A stretch of 64,000 nt of DNA, from assembly GCF_006539165.1 (NCBI RefSeq), contig NZ_BJMM01000016.1, positions 54,965 to 118,964 on the forward strand, given 5' to 3'. This DNA comes from Streptomyces cacaoi (lineage in GTDB: Bacteria; Actinomycetota; Actinomycetes; Streptomycetales; Streptomycetaceae). Both the position numbers and the translations under genes were made by a program. This document shows, one piece after another, positions 7,768 to 16,696 of this stretch (position 1 is its first letter; every line of letters begins with the position of its first letter). The notes under the pieces are model-generated. The model did not search any database. It had not been told where the DNA came from and saw only the letters and a program-made list of their open reading frames with translations.

Positions 7768-8577
7768 ATGGGCAACGCGACAACCGGGGACGGGCAGCAC
7801 TCCGAGTGGCGCCCCGTACGCCGCACCCGCACCTTCGAGGCCGTGCTCGACCGCATCGACGAGCGCATCGCCTCCGGGGAACTCCGCGTCGGCGACCGGC
7901 TCCCCGGCGAACGGCAGCTCGCCGCGCTGCTCGGCGTCAGCCGCCCCTCCGTCCGCGAGGCCATGCGCGTCCTGGAGGCCCGCGGGGTGCTCACCGCGCA
8001 GACCGGCTCGGGACCGGACGCCGGCGCGATACTCGTCGCCGACCCCGGGCGCGCGCTCTCCGGCCTCGTCGGCACCCATCTCGGGCTCTCCGCCTTCGCG
8101 CTCGCCGACGTCGTCGAGGCACGCTGGGCCATCGAGCGGCTCGCCGTGGAGACCGCCGCCCGCGAGGCGGACGCGGCGGACCTCGCGCCGCTGCGGAAGG
8201 CCGTGGCGGAGATGCGCGCCCCCGGGCTCGAACTGGCCGCCTTCCACGAACTGGACACGGCCTTCCATGTGGGCCTGGCCGAGCTGTCCGGCAATCCCCT
8301 GCTGGTCGCCTTCATGACCGCGATCCGTACCTCCGTGCACCGGTACGCGGCACGCGCCGTGGAGGAGATGACCGACACCGCCGCCGGCGTCACCGCCCTC
8401 ACCGACGACCACGCCCGCATCCTCGCGGCCATCGAGGACGGCGACGCCGAGCGCGCCGTGGCCGCGCTCGACACCCATCTGCGCCGGGCCTACCCCCGCG
8501 TCGACCGCGGCACCGGCACGGACACCGGCACCGGCACCGGCACCGGCACCGGCACCGAACAGCGCGAACGGCCCTGA
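7768..8577 (+). CDS. FadR-subfamily GntR regulator, probably of lutABC
   Basis: A 269-residue regulator with an N-terminal winged helix-turn-helix (about residues 22-90, LPGERQLAALLGVSRPSVREAMRVLEARGVL) and an FCD ligand-binding domain (about 105-235). Possible metal ligands are seen in ELDTAFHVGL and TDDHARIL. The ATG at 7768 follows GAGGAG. It is divergent from lutA with a FadR-type operator between, which fits autogenous control and L-lactate-responsive repression of lutABC. The last 20 or so residues are a Gly-Thr repeat encoded by a GGCACC hexanucleotide array at about 8510-8557, unusual for the family. Confidence 0.9.
   Translation: MGNATTGDGQHSEWRPVRRTRTFEAVLDRIDERIASGELRVGDRLPGERQLAALLGVSRPSVREAMRVLEARGVLTAQTGSGPDAGAILVADPGRALSGLVGTHLGLSAFALADVVEARWAIERLAVETAAREADAADLAPLRKAVAEMRAPGLELAAFHELDTAFHVGLAELSGNPLLVAFMTAIRTSVHRYAARAVEEMTDTAAGVTALTDDHARILAAIEDGDAERAVAALDTHLRRAYPRVDRGTGTDTGTGTGTGTGTEQRERP
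8510..8557 (+). repeat. GGCACC hexanucleotide microsatellite at the 3' end of the GntR gene
   Basis: About eight near-identical GGCACC units with one GGCACG-GACACC interruption encode the Gly-Thr tail of the regulator. The in-frame array can gain or lose units without a frameshift. Confidence 0.85.
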
Positions 8578-8639
8578 CCGCCCCTGGCCGCCCCCGACCA
8601 CCCCGGGGACGCGGGACGGCGCGGACGCACAGACGGCGG

Positions 8640-8682
8640 ACGCGCGGGCGCGCGGGCAGACGGGCAGACGGGCACACGGGCA
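8640..8682 (+). repeat. Short imperfect tandem repeats (gcgcggg / cagacggg units)
   Basis: Between the GntR stop and the terminator there are two GCGCGGG-type units followed by three or four CAGACGGG/CACACGGG-type units. No coding function is seen. Confidence 0.6.
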
Positions 8683-8700
8683 GGAAGGCGAAACGCGAAC

Positions 8701-8733
8701 GGCGGGTGCCGGACGTCGAGTCCGGCACCCGCC
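8701..8733. terminator. Bidirectional terminator hairpin
   Basis: A perfect 14-bp stem (arms GGCGGGTGCCGGAC and its complement) with a 5-base loop lies between the convergent GntR and secF genes. Confidence 0.88.
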
Positions 8734-8774
8734 GTGGTGCGTGTGCGCTGTCGGGAATCCGTCCCGGGGCGGGG

Positions 8775-9938
8775 CTACCGCTTCCGGCCGCCCGAGGAGC
8801 GCCCCTTGCCGCGGTTGCGTGACGAGGGCTGACGGCGCTGCCCGGGCGCCCCCGTCGCCGCCGGCTGCCGCCCCCCGGCCTCCGGATCGTCCCGCGGGCC
8901 GTCGTCCTCGGAGCCCGCCGCGTCGTCGGCGCCCTCGGCGTTCCCGGCCTGCTCGTGGCTCTCGCGCTCCTCCGCCTTGAGCCGCTTGGCGCGCACCCGC
9001 TTGGCGAGCGCCTTCATCTGCGGCTCCCGCTCCTTGAGGTCGGCGACCAGCGGAGTCGCGATGAAGATCGAGGAGTAGGCACCGGCCGCCAGACCGACGA
9101 AGAGGGAGAGCGCGATGTCGTTCAGCATGCCGCCGCCGAGCATCCCGCCACCGATGAACAGCAGCCCGGCGACCGGCAGCAGCGCCACCACCGTGGTGTT
9201 GATGGACCGCACCAGGGTGCCGTTGATGCTGCGGTTCGCGATCTCGCTGTAGGTGAACTTCGTCTGCTTCGTGACGCCCTTGCTCTGCTCGCGCAGACCG
9301 TCGAAGACGACGACCGTGTCGTACAGCGAGTAACCGAGGATCGTCAGCAGACCGATCACCGTGCCCGGTGTGACCTCGAAGCCGACGAGCGAGTACACAC
9401 CGACCGTGATCGTGATGTCGTGGAAGAGGGCGACGAAGGCGGACACCGCCATGCGCCACTCGAAGGCGATGGCGAGATAGATCACCACCAGGACCATGAA
9501 GATCCCGAGCCCCTGCCACGCCTTGTTGGCGATCTGCTCGCCCCAGCTCGGGCCGACCAGCTGCGCGTCGATCTTCTCGGTGTCGACGTGCAGTTCGTCC
9601 GCCAGCGCGTCCTTGACCTTGTCGGAGGTCTTGGTGTCGACGCCGGCGACCTGCACACGCATTCCGCCGTCGCCCAGCTCCTGGACGATCGCGGTGTGCC
9701 CGGAGACCTTCTCCGCCGACTCCGTCGTCTGCTCGACGGAGGAGGTGGTCTTGGGCGTCGTGAAGACGGCACCGCCCTCGAACTCGATGCCCATGTTGAG
9801 GCCGCGCACCACCAGCCCGACGAAGGCCGTGATGGTGATCAGGATCGAGATGCTGTACCAGAGCTTGCGGTGGGCGATGAAGTCGTAGCCGATCTCGCCC
9901 CGGTAGAGCCGGGCGCCGATGTTGCCGAGACGGGACAC
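8775..9938 (-). CDS. secF: Protein translocase subunit SecF
   Basis: A 387-residue membrane protein of the RND-like SecDF complex that uses the proton gradient to assist Sec-dependent export. It has helix 1 after RKLWYSISI, the conserved GMEFEGG-like GIEFEGGAVF motif, a short extracytoplasmic P1-like region (to about residue 150) and five further helices containing LTILGYSLYDTVVVFDGLRE. The C-terminal 80 residues are a basic/acidic low-complexity tail ending in a Gly-Lys-Arg-rich segment. The GTG start at 9938 lies one base from the secD stop, so the two are co-translated. In the Streptomyces order I recall, apt and relA follow secF; here they do not. Confidence 0.95.
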   Translation of the reverse strand: MSRLGNIGARLYRGEIGYDFIAHRKLWYSISILITITAFVGLVVRGLNMGIEFEGGAVFTTPKTTSSVEQTTESAEKVSGHTAIVQELGDGGMRVQVAGVDTKTSDKVKDALADELHVDTEKIDAQLVGPSWGEQIANKAWQGLGIFMVLVVIYLAIAFEWRMAVSAFVALFHDITITVGVYSLVGFEVTPGTVIGLLTILGYSLYDTVVVFDGLREQSKGVTKQTKFTYSEIANRSINGTLVRSINTTVVALLPVAGLLFIGGGMLGGGMLNDIALSLFVGLAAGAYSSIFIATPLVADLKEREPQMKALAKRVRAKRLKAEERESHEQAGNAEGADDAAGSEDDGPRDDPEAGGRQPAATGAPGQRRQPSSRNRGKGRSSGGRKR

Positions 9939-9939
9939 C

Positions 9940-11808
9940 TCAGGCCTCCTTCGTTTCGGAGCTGACGGCGGAACGGCGCCCGCGCCGCAGCGGCGGCCTG
10001 GCTCCGAGTCGCTTCGGATCGAGGCCGGACCAGGGATGGCCCTCGGAGAAGAACTTCCTGCGCGCCAGCAGCGTCATGACGGGCTTGGTGAAGAAGAACA
10101 CCACGACGACGTCCAGCGCCGTCGTCAGGCCGAGGGTGAACGCGAAGCCCTGGACCTTGCCGACCGTCACGATGAACAGCACGGCGGCGGCGAGGAAGGA
10201 GACGAAGTCCGAGACGAGGATCGTCCGCCGGGCACGCGGCCAGGCGCGCTGGACCGCGGGCCGCAGGGTCCGTCCCTCGCGCACCTCGTCTCTGATCCGC
10301 TCGAAGTAGACGATGAACGAGTCCGCGGTGATGCCGATGGCCGCGATCGCACCGCACACCGCCGGCAGGTTCAGCGCGAAGCCGATCGTCGGCCCGAGCA
10401 GCGTCATGATCGTGTACGTCAGCAGCGCGGAGGCCAGCAGGCTGACGATCGCGATCAGGGAGAGGCCGCGGTAGTAGGTGACGAGGTAGATGATCACGAG
10501 CGCGAGGCCGATACCGCCCGCGATGAGGCCCGCCGTGAGCTGGTCGCTGCCCAGCGCGGCGGTGACCGTCGTGACGTCCGACTCCTCGAAGGAGAGCGGC
10601 AGGGCGCCGTAGGAGAGGATGTTGCCCAGCTCCTCGGCGGACTCCTGGGTGAAACTGCCGGAGATCTCGGCGTTGTTCGTCAGCTTCTGATTGACGGTGG
10701 GCGCCGACTGCACCTCACCGTCCAGCGCGATCGCGAACTGGTTCTGCGGCTGCTGCTTGCGCATCAGCTTGCCGGTGATGGAACCGAATTCCTTGGATCC
10801 CTTGTCGTCGAACGACATCTGGACGATCCACTGGGCCCGCTGCTGGTCGAAGACCGCCTTCGCGTCGTCGACGTGCTTGCCCTGGACGGCCGTCGGACCC
10901 AGCGCGTACTTGATCTTGTCGTGCGCGTCGCAGGCGACGACCGGCTCGGAGCCCTTGGCGCTCGCCGCACGCTCACTCGCCTTGGCCCGGGCCTCCTTGC
11001 TGCTGCAATCCAGCTTCTGGAGCTTCTTGGCCAGATCCGCCGGGACACCGGGCTGCTGCGGCTGCTGCGGCGGAAGGGACGGCGACGGCGACTGCTTGCC
11101 GGACTCGCTGTCCTTCGGCGTGGGCGTCGGCTCGTTCTTGGCGCCCTGCGCCTTCAGGCCGTCGGTGACGGCGCGGCCCTGACCGGGCGCGTCCTGGGCG
11201 GAACCCTCGGAGGAACCGGCTGCATCCGACTCGTCGTCGGAGCCGCCCGACGCCTTCTCGTCCCCGCCCTTGTCGGACTTGCCGTCCTCGGAGCCCTTCT
11301 CGCCGCCGCTCTTGCCGGACTTGTCGTCCGACGAACCCGGTGACCTGTCACCGGACTTGCCCGAGGGCGTGGGGACGGGCTGCTGTGTGTTCTGGCCGGA
11401 CTGTGCCAGCGTCAGCACCGGGCGGAAGGCCAACTGCGCGGTCGTGCCGACCTGTTCACGCGCCTGCTGGGAGTTGGTCCCCTTCGGGATGTTGACGATG
11501 ATGTGCCGGTCGCCCTGCGTCTGGACCTCGGCCTCCTGGACGCCCAGACCGTTGACCCGCCGCTCGATGATGCTGACGGCGGTGTCCATGTTGGTCTTGT
11601 TGATGGCGTCGGGCTTGCCCGGCTGGTTCTTCGCCTCGAGCGTGATGCTCGTACCGCCGGCGAGGTCGATCCCCAGCCGAGGCGCCTTGTGGCCCGAGAG
11701 GAACATGCCCCCGACGAGCCCGGCCATGACCAGGATGATCAGCACCAGGGGACGCCATGGCTTCCCCTGGGCTCCGGGAGTCCTTCGACCCCTCTTCGGT
11801 GCTGCCAC
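9940..11808 (-). CDS. secD: Protein translocase subunit SecD
   Basis: A 622-residue partner of SecF. Helix 1 (VLIILVMAGLVGGMFLSG) precedes the LGIDLAGGTSITL motif; five more helices lie in the last 190 residues with the TAGLIAGGIGLALVIIYL and FVIVTVGKVQGFAFTLGL regions. I chose the GTG at 11808 (MAAPKRGRR) because streptomycete SecD proteins start this way and a GA-rich stretch precedes it; the frame is open to 11874. Between the first periplasmic repeat and the P1 head there is a Ser/Asp/Lys/Gly/Pro-rich disordered insert of about 125 residues (roughly 140-265), much longer than in well-studied SecD. Confidence 0.94.
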   Translation of the reverse strand: MAAPKRGRRTPGAQGKPWRPLVLIILVMAGLVGGMFLSGHKAPRLGIDLAGGTSITLEAKNQPGKPDAINKTNMDTAVSIIERRVNGLGVQEAEVQTQGDRHIIVNIPKGTNSQQAREQVGTTAQLAFRPVLTLAQSGQNTQQPVPTPSGKSGDRSPGSSDDKSGKSGGEKGSEDGKSDKGGDEKASGGSDDESDAAGSSEGSAQDAPGQGRAVTDGLKAQGAKNEPTPTPKDSESGKQSPSPSLPPQQPQQPGVPADLAKKLQKLDCSSKEARAKASERAASAKGSEPVVACDAHDKIKYALGPTAVQGKHVDDAKAVFDQQRAQWIVQMSFDDKGSKEFGSITGKLMRKQQPQNQFAIALDGEVQSAPTVNQKLTNNAEISGSFTQESAEELGNILSYGALPLSFEESDVTTVTAALGSDQLTAGLIAGGIGLALVIIYLVTYYRGLSLIAIVSLLASALLTYTIMTLLGPTIGFALNLPAVCGAIAAIGITADSFIVYFERIRDEVREGRTLRPAVQRAWPRARRTILVSDFVSFLAAAVLFIVTVGKVQGFAFTLGLTTALDVVVVFFFTKPVMTLLARRKFFSEGHPWSGLDPKRLGARPPLRRGRRSAVSSETKEA

Positions 11809-11940
11809 CTTCTCGTCTCTCCCTGTCCAACCGCCCGTGCCGCCCGATGAGTTCGGCTGGGCGGCCGGCGGCACGCGAAGTGGTCTGCGGACGTGATGCC
11901 ACGCCGCCGGACCCGGTCGGTTGGCCCGGCGGCGCCGACC

Positions 11941-12549
11941 TTACTTGGAGGAGTCTCCGTCCCGCTTGGTCCCGTCGGCCTTGGTGGTGTCGGCCGCTTC
12001 GGAGTCCTTGCGGGGAGCCTCGTCCTTCGCGCCGGCGTCCCCCTCCTTCTCGTCCTGCTCGGCCTCGTCGGCCTTGTCAGCCTTCGCGTCCTCGGACAGG
12101 GTGTCCTCGGCGGGCTCGTCCTTGCCGGACCCGCCCTTCCCGGCGTCGTCGGCCGGAGCCTCGCCGCCGTCCTTCTTCGTCAGATCGGCCTTCGTGCCGG
12201 ACTCTCCGCCCGTCAGGGAAGAGGCGTCGTCCGGGACGACCACGTCGCCGTCGAGCTCCTCGCCCTCGTGGCCGCCGACGATGCGGTCGAACTCCTCGTC
12301 ACCGAGCACGGCACCGATGGCGTTCTTGGCGAACAGCGCGTGCACGCCCGGCTCGATCTCCAGGAGGACCGCGTCGTCCCGGACCTCCTTGACGACGGCG
12401 TACATGCCCCCGATCGTCCGGACGCCGGTGCCGGGCTGCATCTGGTCACGCATCTGCATGGCCTGACGCTGCTTCTTCTTGGCCGAGCGGGTCATCAGGA
12501 ACATGGCCCCGATGAGCACGATGAACGGGAGCAGAGCAATAGGATCCAC
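11941..12549 (-). CDS. yajC: Preprotein translocase accessory protein YajC
   Basis: A 202-residue protein with one N-terminal membrane helix (LLPFIVLIGAMFLM) and the conserved cytoplasmic YajC domain (RDQMQPGTGVRTIGGMYAVV to about residue 90). It is the small accessory subunit of SecDF. The C-terminal 110 residues are a highly acidic Asp/Glu/Lys/Ala tail typical of actinobacterial YajC. The GTG at 12549 (MDPIALLPF) follows AAGGA; longer in-frame starts add a non-conserved Pro-rich leader. It leads the yajC-secD-secF cluster. Confidence 0.9.
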   Translation of the reverse strand: MDPIALLPFIVLIGAMFLMTRSAKKKQRQAMQMRDQMQPGTGVRTIGGMYAVVKEVRDDAVLLEIEPGVHALFAKNAIGAVLGDEEFDRIVGGHEGEELDGDVVVPDDASSLTGGESGTKADLTKKDGGEAPADDAGKGGSGKDEPAEDTLSEDAKADKADEAEQDEKEGDAGAKDEAPRKDSEAADTTKADGTKRDGDSSK

Positions 12550-12712
12550 GGCGGAAGATATTCCTTCGCATGGCCGCGTCTCAGCGGCCTGGGTATTCGG
12601 GGGTGGGCAAGCCGCCCTCAAGGGACGGCGTCGGCGGAGTCTAAGCGAGCCCTCGCCGATGGAACAACGTCAAGCATGGCACCGGGGTTCCTGGCCCGGC
12701 GAGTTTCCTCCG

Positions 12713-13798
12713 TCACGCTCCGAACAAGCCGGGCTGCCCGGGGCCACCGGGCGCCGCTGAGCTGGAACCGGACGGTCCGGACGGCTGCTGGGGCGGGGTG
12801 AGCCCCATGTGCGCCCATGCCGCGGGGGTAGCCACGCGGCCACGGGGGGTGCGCGCGAGCAGACCTTCCCGGACGAGGAAGGGCTCGGCGACCTCCTCCA
12901 CGGTCTCACGTTCCTCACCGACAGCGACGGCCAGTGTGGACAGGCCGACCGGCCCGCCGCCGAACAGCTTGAGCAGCGCGCCCAGCACGGCGCGGTCGAG
13001 CCGGTCCAGGCCGCGCGCGTCGACCTCGTACACCTCCAGCGCGGCGGCGGCGGTCTCCCGGGTGATCACCCCGTCGCCCTTGACCTGGGCGTAGTCGCGT
13101 ACCCGGCGCAGCAGCCGGTTGGCGATGCGCGGGGTGCCGCGGGAGCGCCCGGCGATCTCCACCGCGCCCGCCGGGTCGGTGTGCACCTCCAGCAGCTGGG
13201 CCGAGCGGTGCACGACCTGCTCCAGCTCGGCGGGTTCGTAGAACTCCATGTGCGCGGTGAAGCCGAAGCGGTCGCGCAGCGGCGGCGGCAGGAGCCCGGC
13301 CCGCGTGGTGGCGCCGACGAGCGTGAACGGCGGCAGCTCCAGCGGAATGGCCGTCGCGCCGGGCCCCTTGCCGACGATCACGTCGACGCGGAAGTCCTCC
13401 ATGGCCATGTACAGCATCTCTTCGGCCGGGCGGGACATGCGGTGGATCTCGTCGAGGAAGAGGACCTCGCCCTCCTGGAGGGAGGAGAGGATCGCCGCGA
13501 GGTCGCCGGCGTGCTGGATCGCGGGGCCCGAGGTGATCCGGATCGGGGCGCCCATCTCCGCCGCGATGATCATCGAAAGAGTGGTCTTGCCGAGCCCGGG
13601 CGCCCCGGAGAGCAGCACGTGGTCGGCGGTGCCGCCGCGGGCGCGCGCGGCACGCAGCACGAGATCGAGCTGTTCGCGGACCTTGGGCTGCCCGATGAAC
13701 TCGCCCAACTGCTTGGGCCGCAGGGCCGCTTCGACGGCCTGTTCGTCGGCGTCCTCGCCGTCGGTCTCCGCGCCGACGAGCCGGTTCTCCGGGTTCAT
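12713..13798 (-). CDS. ruvB: Holliday junction branch-migration helicase RuvB
   Basis: A 361-residue hexameric AAA+ motor that drives branch migration with RuvA. Walker A is GAPGLGKTT (residues 65-73), Walker B is LDEIHR, sensor 1 is VGATTRAG, the arginine finger region is RSRGTPRIANRLLRR, and the C-terminal winged helix contains FLVREGLLARTPRGR. The family-typical N terminus is extended by about 20 acidic residues. The final 25 residues are Gly/Ser/Pro-rich. It is the third gene of ruvC-ruvA-ruvB. Confidence 0.97.
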   Translation of the reverse strand: MNPENRLVGAETDGEDADEQAVEAALRPKQLGEFIGQPKVREQLDLVLRAARARGGTADHVLLSGAPGLGKTTLSMIIAAEMGAPIRITSGPAIQHAGDLAAILSSLQEGEVLFLDEIHRMSRPAEEMLYMAMEDFRVDVIVGKGPGATAIPLELPPFTLVGATTRAGLLPPPLRDRFGFTAHMEFYEPAELEQVVHRSAQLLEVHTDPAGAVEIAGRSRGTPRIANRLLRRVRDYAQVKGDGVITRETAAAALEVYEVDARGLDRLDRAVLGALLKLFGGGPVGLSTLAVAVGEERETVEEVAEPFLVREGLLARTPRGRVATPAAWAHMGLTPPQQPSGPSGSSSAAPGGPGQPGLFGA

Positions 13799-13913
13799 GC
13801 GCTGTGCCTCCGCTGGATGGTGGGACGGTGCTCCCCCGCGGCCCGGCGCGCGCCCGGCCGGGGCGGCAGCGCCCGGAGCGCCGCGGGGTTCGGGCGGGAC
13901 GGCGGCACCCGGA

Positions 13914-14549
13914 TCACCTGGCCCGGTTGAGGGTCTGGAGGGCGGCCTTGAGCAGCGGGCCGACCTGCGGGGTGCCGCCCTCGGCGAGCGCGGCCTCGGC
14001 CTGCGGGGAGACCGCCGCCACGGCCTCGTCGGCCTCCTTCGCGGCGTACCCCAACCCCACGAGCGCGGTGTGGAGTTGGTCCCGCCAGCCCGCGGCGCCT
14101 GCCGGTGCGCCCGCGCCCCCGCGTACGGCGCGCGCGCCGGTGCCGGTCGGCTCGCCCAGCCGGTCCTTCAGCTCCAGCAGCAGCTTCTGCGCGCCCTTCT
14201 TGCCGATGCCCGGCACGGCGGTCAGCGCCTTCTCGTCCCCGGCGGAGACGGCCTGCCGCAGCGCGTCGGGGGTGTGCACGGCCAGCATCGCCTGGGCCAG
14301 CCGCGGCCCCACCCCGCTGGCGGTCTGGAGCAGTTCGAAGACCTGACGCTCGTCGTCGTCCGCGAAGCCGTAGAGCGTCAGCGAGTCCTCCCGGACCACC
14401 AGCGAGGTGGCCAGCCGGGCGGGCTCGCCGACCCGCAGCCCGGAGAGCGTGCCCGGGGTGCACTGGACGGCCATGCCGACGCCGCCGACCTCCACCACCG
14501 CGGTGTCCGGCGCGAGCGAGGCCACCGGCCCCGAGACGAAGGCGATCAT
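13914..14549 (-). CDS. ruvA: Holliday junction DNA helicase subunit RuvA
   Basis: A 211-residue tetrameric junction-binding protein that positions RuvB. It contains the N-terminal OB fold (MIAFVSGPVASL, VVREDSLTLYGF), two helix-hairpin-helix motifs (TASGVGPRLAQAML and VPGIGKKGAQKLLLEL) and the C-terminal RuvB-binding domain (ALVGLGYAAKEADEAV). The ATG at 14549 overlaps the ruvC stop by four bases. Upstream in-frame sequence lies inside ruvC and is not part of the gene. Confidence 0.96.
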   Translation of the reverse strand: MIAFVSGPVASLAPDTAVVEVGGVGMAVQCTPGTLSGLRVGEPARLATSLVVREDSLTLYGFADDDERQVFELLQTASGVGPRLAQAMLAVHTPDALRQAVSAGDEKALTAVPGIGKKGAQKLLLELKDRLGEPTGTGARAVRGGAGAPAGAAGWRDQLHTALVGLGYAAKEADEAVAAVSPQAEAALAEGGTPQVGPLLKAALQTLNRAR

Positions 14550-15076
14550 CGTGTGCTGCCTTTCCTTCGGTGAGCGACGAGGGCCTGCTGGAGACGGCCC
14601 TGTGCGGGGGCGCGCCAGATGTGGCAGATGGCGAGCGCCAGCGCGTCGGCGGCGTCCGCAGGTCTGGGCGGCGCCGACAGCCGCAGCAGCCGCGTCACCA
14701 TGGCGCCCACCTGTGCCTTCTCGGCGCTGCCCGAGCCGGTGACGGCCGCCTTGACCTCGCTGGGCGTGTGCTGTGCGACGGGCAGTCCACGCCGTGCCGC
14801 GCACAGCATCGCCACGGCGCTCGCCTGGGCCGTGCCCATGACCGTACGCACATTGTGCTGGCTGAACACCCGTTCCACGGCGACGACTTCGGGCCGGTGT
14901 GCGTCCAGCCATTCGTCCATGCCCCGTTCGATGCCGACGAGACGCTCGGCGGTCTCGGCCTCGGCCGGGGTCCGGATCACGCCGACGGCCGTCATGGTGA
15001 GCGGCCGGCCCGCGACCCCGTCGACCACGCCGACACCGCAGCGGGTCAGCCCCGGGTCAACTCCCAGTACGCGCAA
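14546..15076 (-). CDS. ruvC: Crossover junction endodeoxyribonuclease RuvC
   Basis: A 176-residue resolvase that cuts Holliday junctions. The four catalytic acidic residues are visible: Asp7 (GVDPGLTRCG), Glu in VAVERVF, and the Asp pair in PADAADALALA. I chose the TTG at 15076 because GGAGG stands four bases upstream and the product then begins MRVLGVDPG, as in homologues; the in-frame ATG at 15109 would add 11 residues of Gly/Ala/Arg. It leads the ruvCAB operon with overlapping coding ends. Confidence 0.95.
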   Translation of the reverse strand: MRVLGVDPGLTRCGVGVVDGVAGRPLTMTAVGVIRTPAEAETAERLVGIERGMDEWLDAHRPEVVAVERVFSQHNVRTVMGTAQASAVAMLCAARRGLPVAQHTPSEVKAAVTGSGSAEKAQVGAMVTRLLRLSAPPRPADAADALALAICHIWRAPAQGRLQQALVAHRRKGSTR

Positions 15077-15195
15077 CGCGCCTCCACCCCTCGCGCCGGC
15101 CGGCCGCACCGGGCCGTCCGTCTCCTACTCGTCGTTCCCGCAGGTTATCGGGTGGCACCGACCGCGCCGCCGGGGCGTGTCGGCGTGGGCGCACG

Positions 15196-15238
15196 CACCG
15201 ACGGCCCGGCGGGAGCGGGTCCCGCCGGGCCGTCGGTG
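15196..15238 (-). terminator. Terminator after yebC
   Basis: A 19-bp stem with a 5-base loop (arms start CACCGACGGCCC), 45 bases downstream of the YebC stop and upstream of ruvC. Confidence 0.85.
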
Positions 15239-15282
15239 TACGCCGGTGCGCGGCTGCCCCGAGGGGGCCGAAGCGGCGTCCG

Positions 15283-16035
15283 TCAGGCGTCGACCTTCGC
15301 CATCACGTCGTCGGAGACGTCGAAGTTGGCGTAGACGTTCTGCACGTCGTCGCTGTCCTCCAGCGCGTCGATCAGCTTGAAGATCTTGCGCGCGCCCTCC
15401 TCCTCCAGCGGCACCTGGACGCTGGGCAGGAAGCTGGAGTCGGCCGAGTCGTAGTCGATCCCGGCCTCGACGAGCGCGGTGCGCACCTCGACCAGGTCGG
15501 TGGCCTCGCTGACGACCTCGAAGGACTCGCCCAGGTCGTTGACCTCCTCGGCGCCCGCTTCGAGCACGGCACCCAGCACGTCGTCCTCGCTCAGCCCGTT
15601 CTTCGGGACGATGACGACGCCCTTGCGGTTGAACAGGTAGGACACGGAGCCCGGGTCGGCCATGGAGCCGCCGTTGCGCGTCATCGCGACGCGCACGTCG
15701 GAGGCCGCGCGGTTGCGGTTGTCGGTCAGGCACTCGATGAGGACGGCCACGCCGTTGGGGCCGTAGCCCTCGTACATGATCGTCTCGTACTCGGCGCCGC
15801 CGGCTTCCAGACCGGCACCGCGCTTGACGGCGCTGTCGATGTTCTTGTTGGGAACCGACTGCTTCTTCGCCTTCTGGATCGCGTCGTAGAGCGTCGGGTT
15901 GCCGTCCGGATCCGCCCCGCCCATGCGCGCCGCGACCTCGATGTTCTTGATCAGCTTCGCGAAGAGCTTGCCGCGCTTGGCATCGATCACGGCCTTCTTG
16001 TGCTTGGTGGTAGCCCACTTAGAGTGGCCGGACAA
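15283..16035 (-). CDS. YebC/PmpR family regulator/translation factor
   Basis: A 250-residue YebC-family protein with the invariant N terminus MSGHSKWATTKHKKAVIDAKRGKLFAKLIKNIEVA-type sequence and the GYGPNGVAVLIECLTDNRNR core. The family has been described both as DNA-binding regulators and as factors easing ribosome stalling at polyproline. The ATG at 16035 follows an AAGGAG site. In actinobacteria it commonly lies between pdxT and ruvC, as here. Confidence 0.95.
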   Translation of the reverse strand: MSGHSKWATTKHKKAVIDAKRGKLFAKLIKNIEVAARMGGADPDGNPTLYDAIQKAKKQSVPNKNIDSAVKRGAGLEAGGAEYETIMYEGYGPNGVAVLIECLTDNRNRAASDVRVAMTRNGGSMADPGSVSYLFNRKGVVIVPKNGLSEDDVLGAVLEAGAEEVNDLGESFEVVSEATDLVEVRTALVEAGIDYDSADSSFLPSVQVPLEEEGARKIFKLIDALEDSDDVQNVYANFDVSDDVMAKVDA

Positions 16036-16093
16036 AGCCTCGCTCCTTCACAGTCACCAACGTCGGTCAGGCGGAGATCCTACCGCCAGCAAC

Positions 16094-16696
16094 TCACCGT
16101 GCTGACCGCACCATCTCCGCGAACAGTCCGTGCACCCGGTGGTCCCCCGTCAGCTCCGGATGGAAGGACGTCGCCAGCAGGTTGCCCTGCCGTACGGCCA
16201 CCGGATGGTCACCGTACGTGGCGAGAACCTCGGCTCGCGCGCCCGTGGACTCCACCCATGGTGCACGAATGAAGACGCCTTCGACGGGTCCCCCTTCCAC
16301 TCCGTCGACCTCCAGCGCGGCTTCGAAGGACTCGTTCTGCCGTCCGAAGGCGTTCCGGCGCACGATCATGTCGATGCCGCCGACGGTCTCCTGGCCGGAG
16401 CGCGGATCGAGGATCTTGTCCGCCAGCAGGATCATGCCGGCGCAGGACCCGTACGCGGGCATTCCGGCGGCCACCCGCTCGCGCAGCGGGGCCATCAGGC
16501 CGAAGGCGAGCGCGAGTTTGGACATCGTCGTCGACTCGCCGCCGGGCAGGACGAGCCCGTCCACGCCGGCCAGCTCCTCGGGGCGGCGCACCGGCCGGGC
16601 GTCGGCGCCCGAGGCCGCCAGCGCCGCGAGATGCTCGCGGACATCGCCCTGGAGCGCCAGTACGCCGACGACGGGCCGTGCCCCCACGCCGCTCAC
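16094..16696 (-). CDS. pdxT: Pyridoxal 5'-phosphate synthase glutaminase subunit PdxT
   Basis: A 200-residue class I glutaminase that passes ammonia to PdxS for PLP synthesis. The LALQGDVREH N terminus, LPGGESTTM oxyanion strand, nucleophile Cys in YGSCAGMI and the His-Glu pair in SFHPELTGD are all present. The start overlaps the pdxS stop by four bases, so the subunits are coupled. Confidence 0.96.
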   Translation of the reverse strand: MSGVGARPVVGVLALQGDVREHLAALAASGADARPVRRPEELAGVDGLVLPGGESTTMSKLALAFGLMAPLRERVAAGMPAYGSCAGMILLADKILDPRSGQETVGGIDMIVRRNAFGRQNESFEAALEVDGVEGGPVEGVFIRAPWVESTGARAEVLATYGDHPVAVRQGNLLATSFHPELTGDHRVHGLFAEMVRSAR

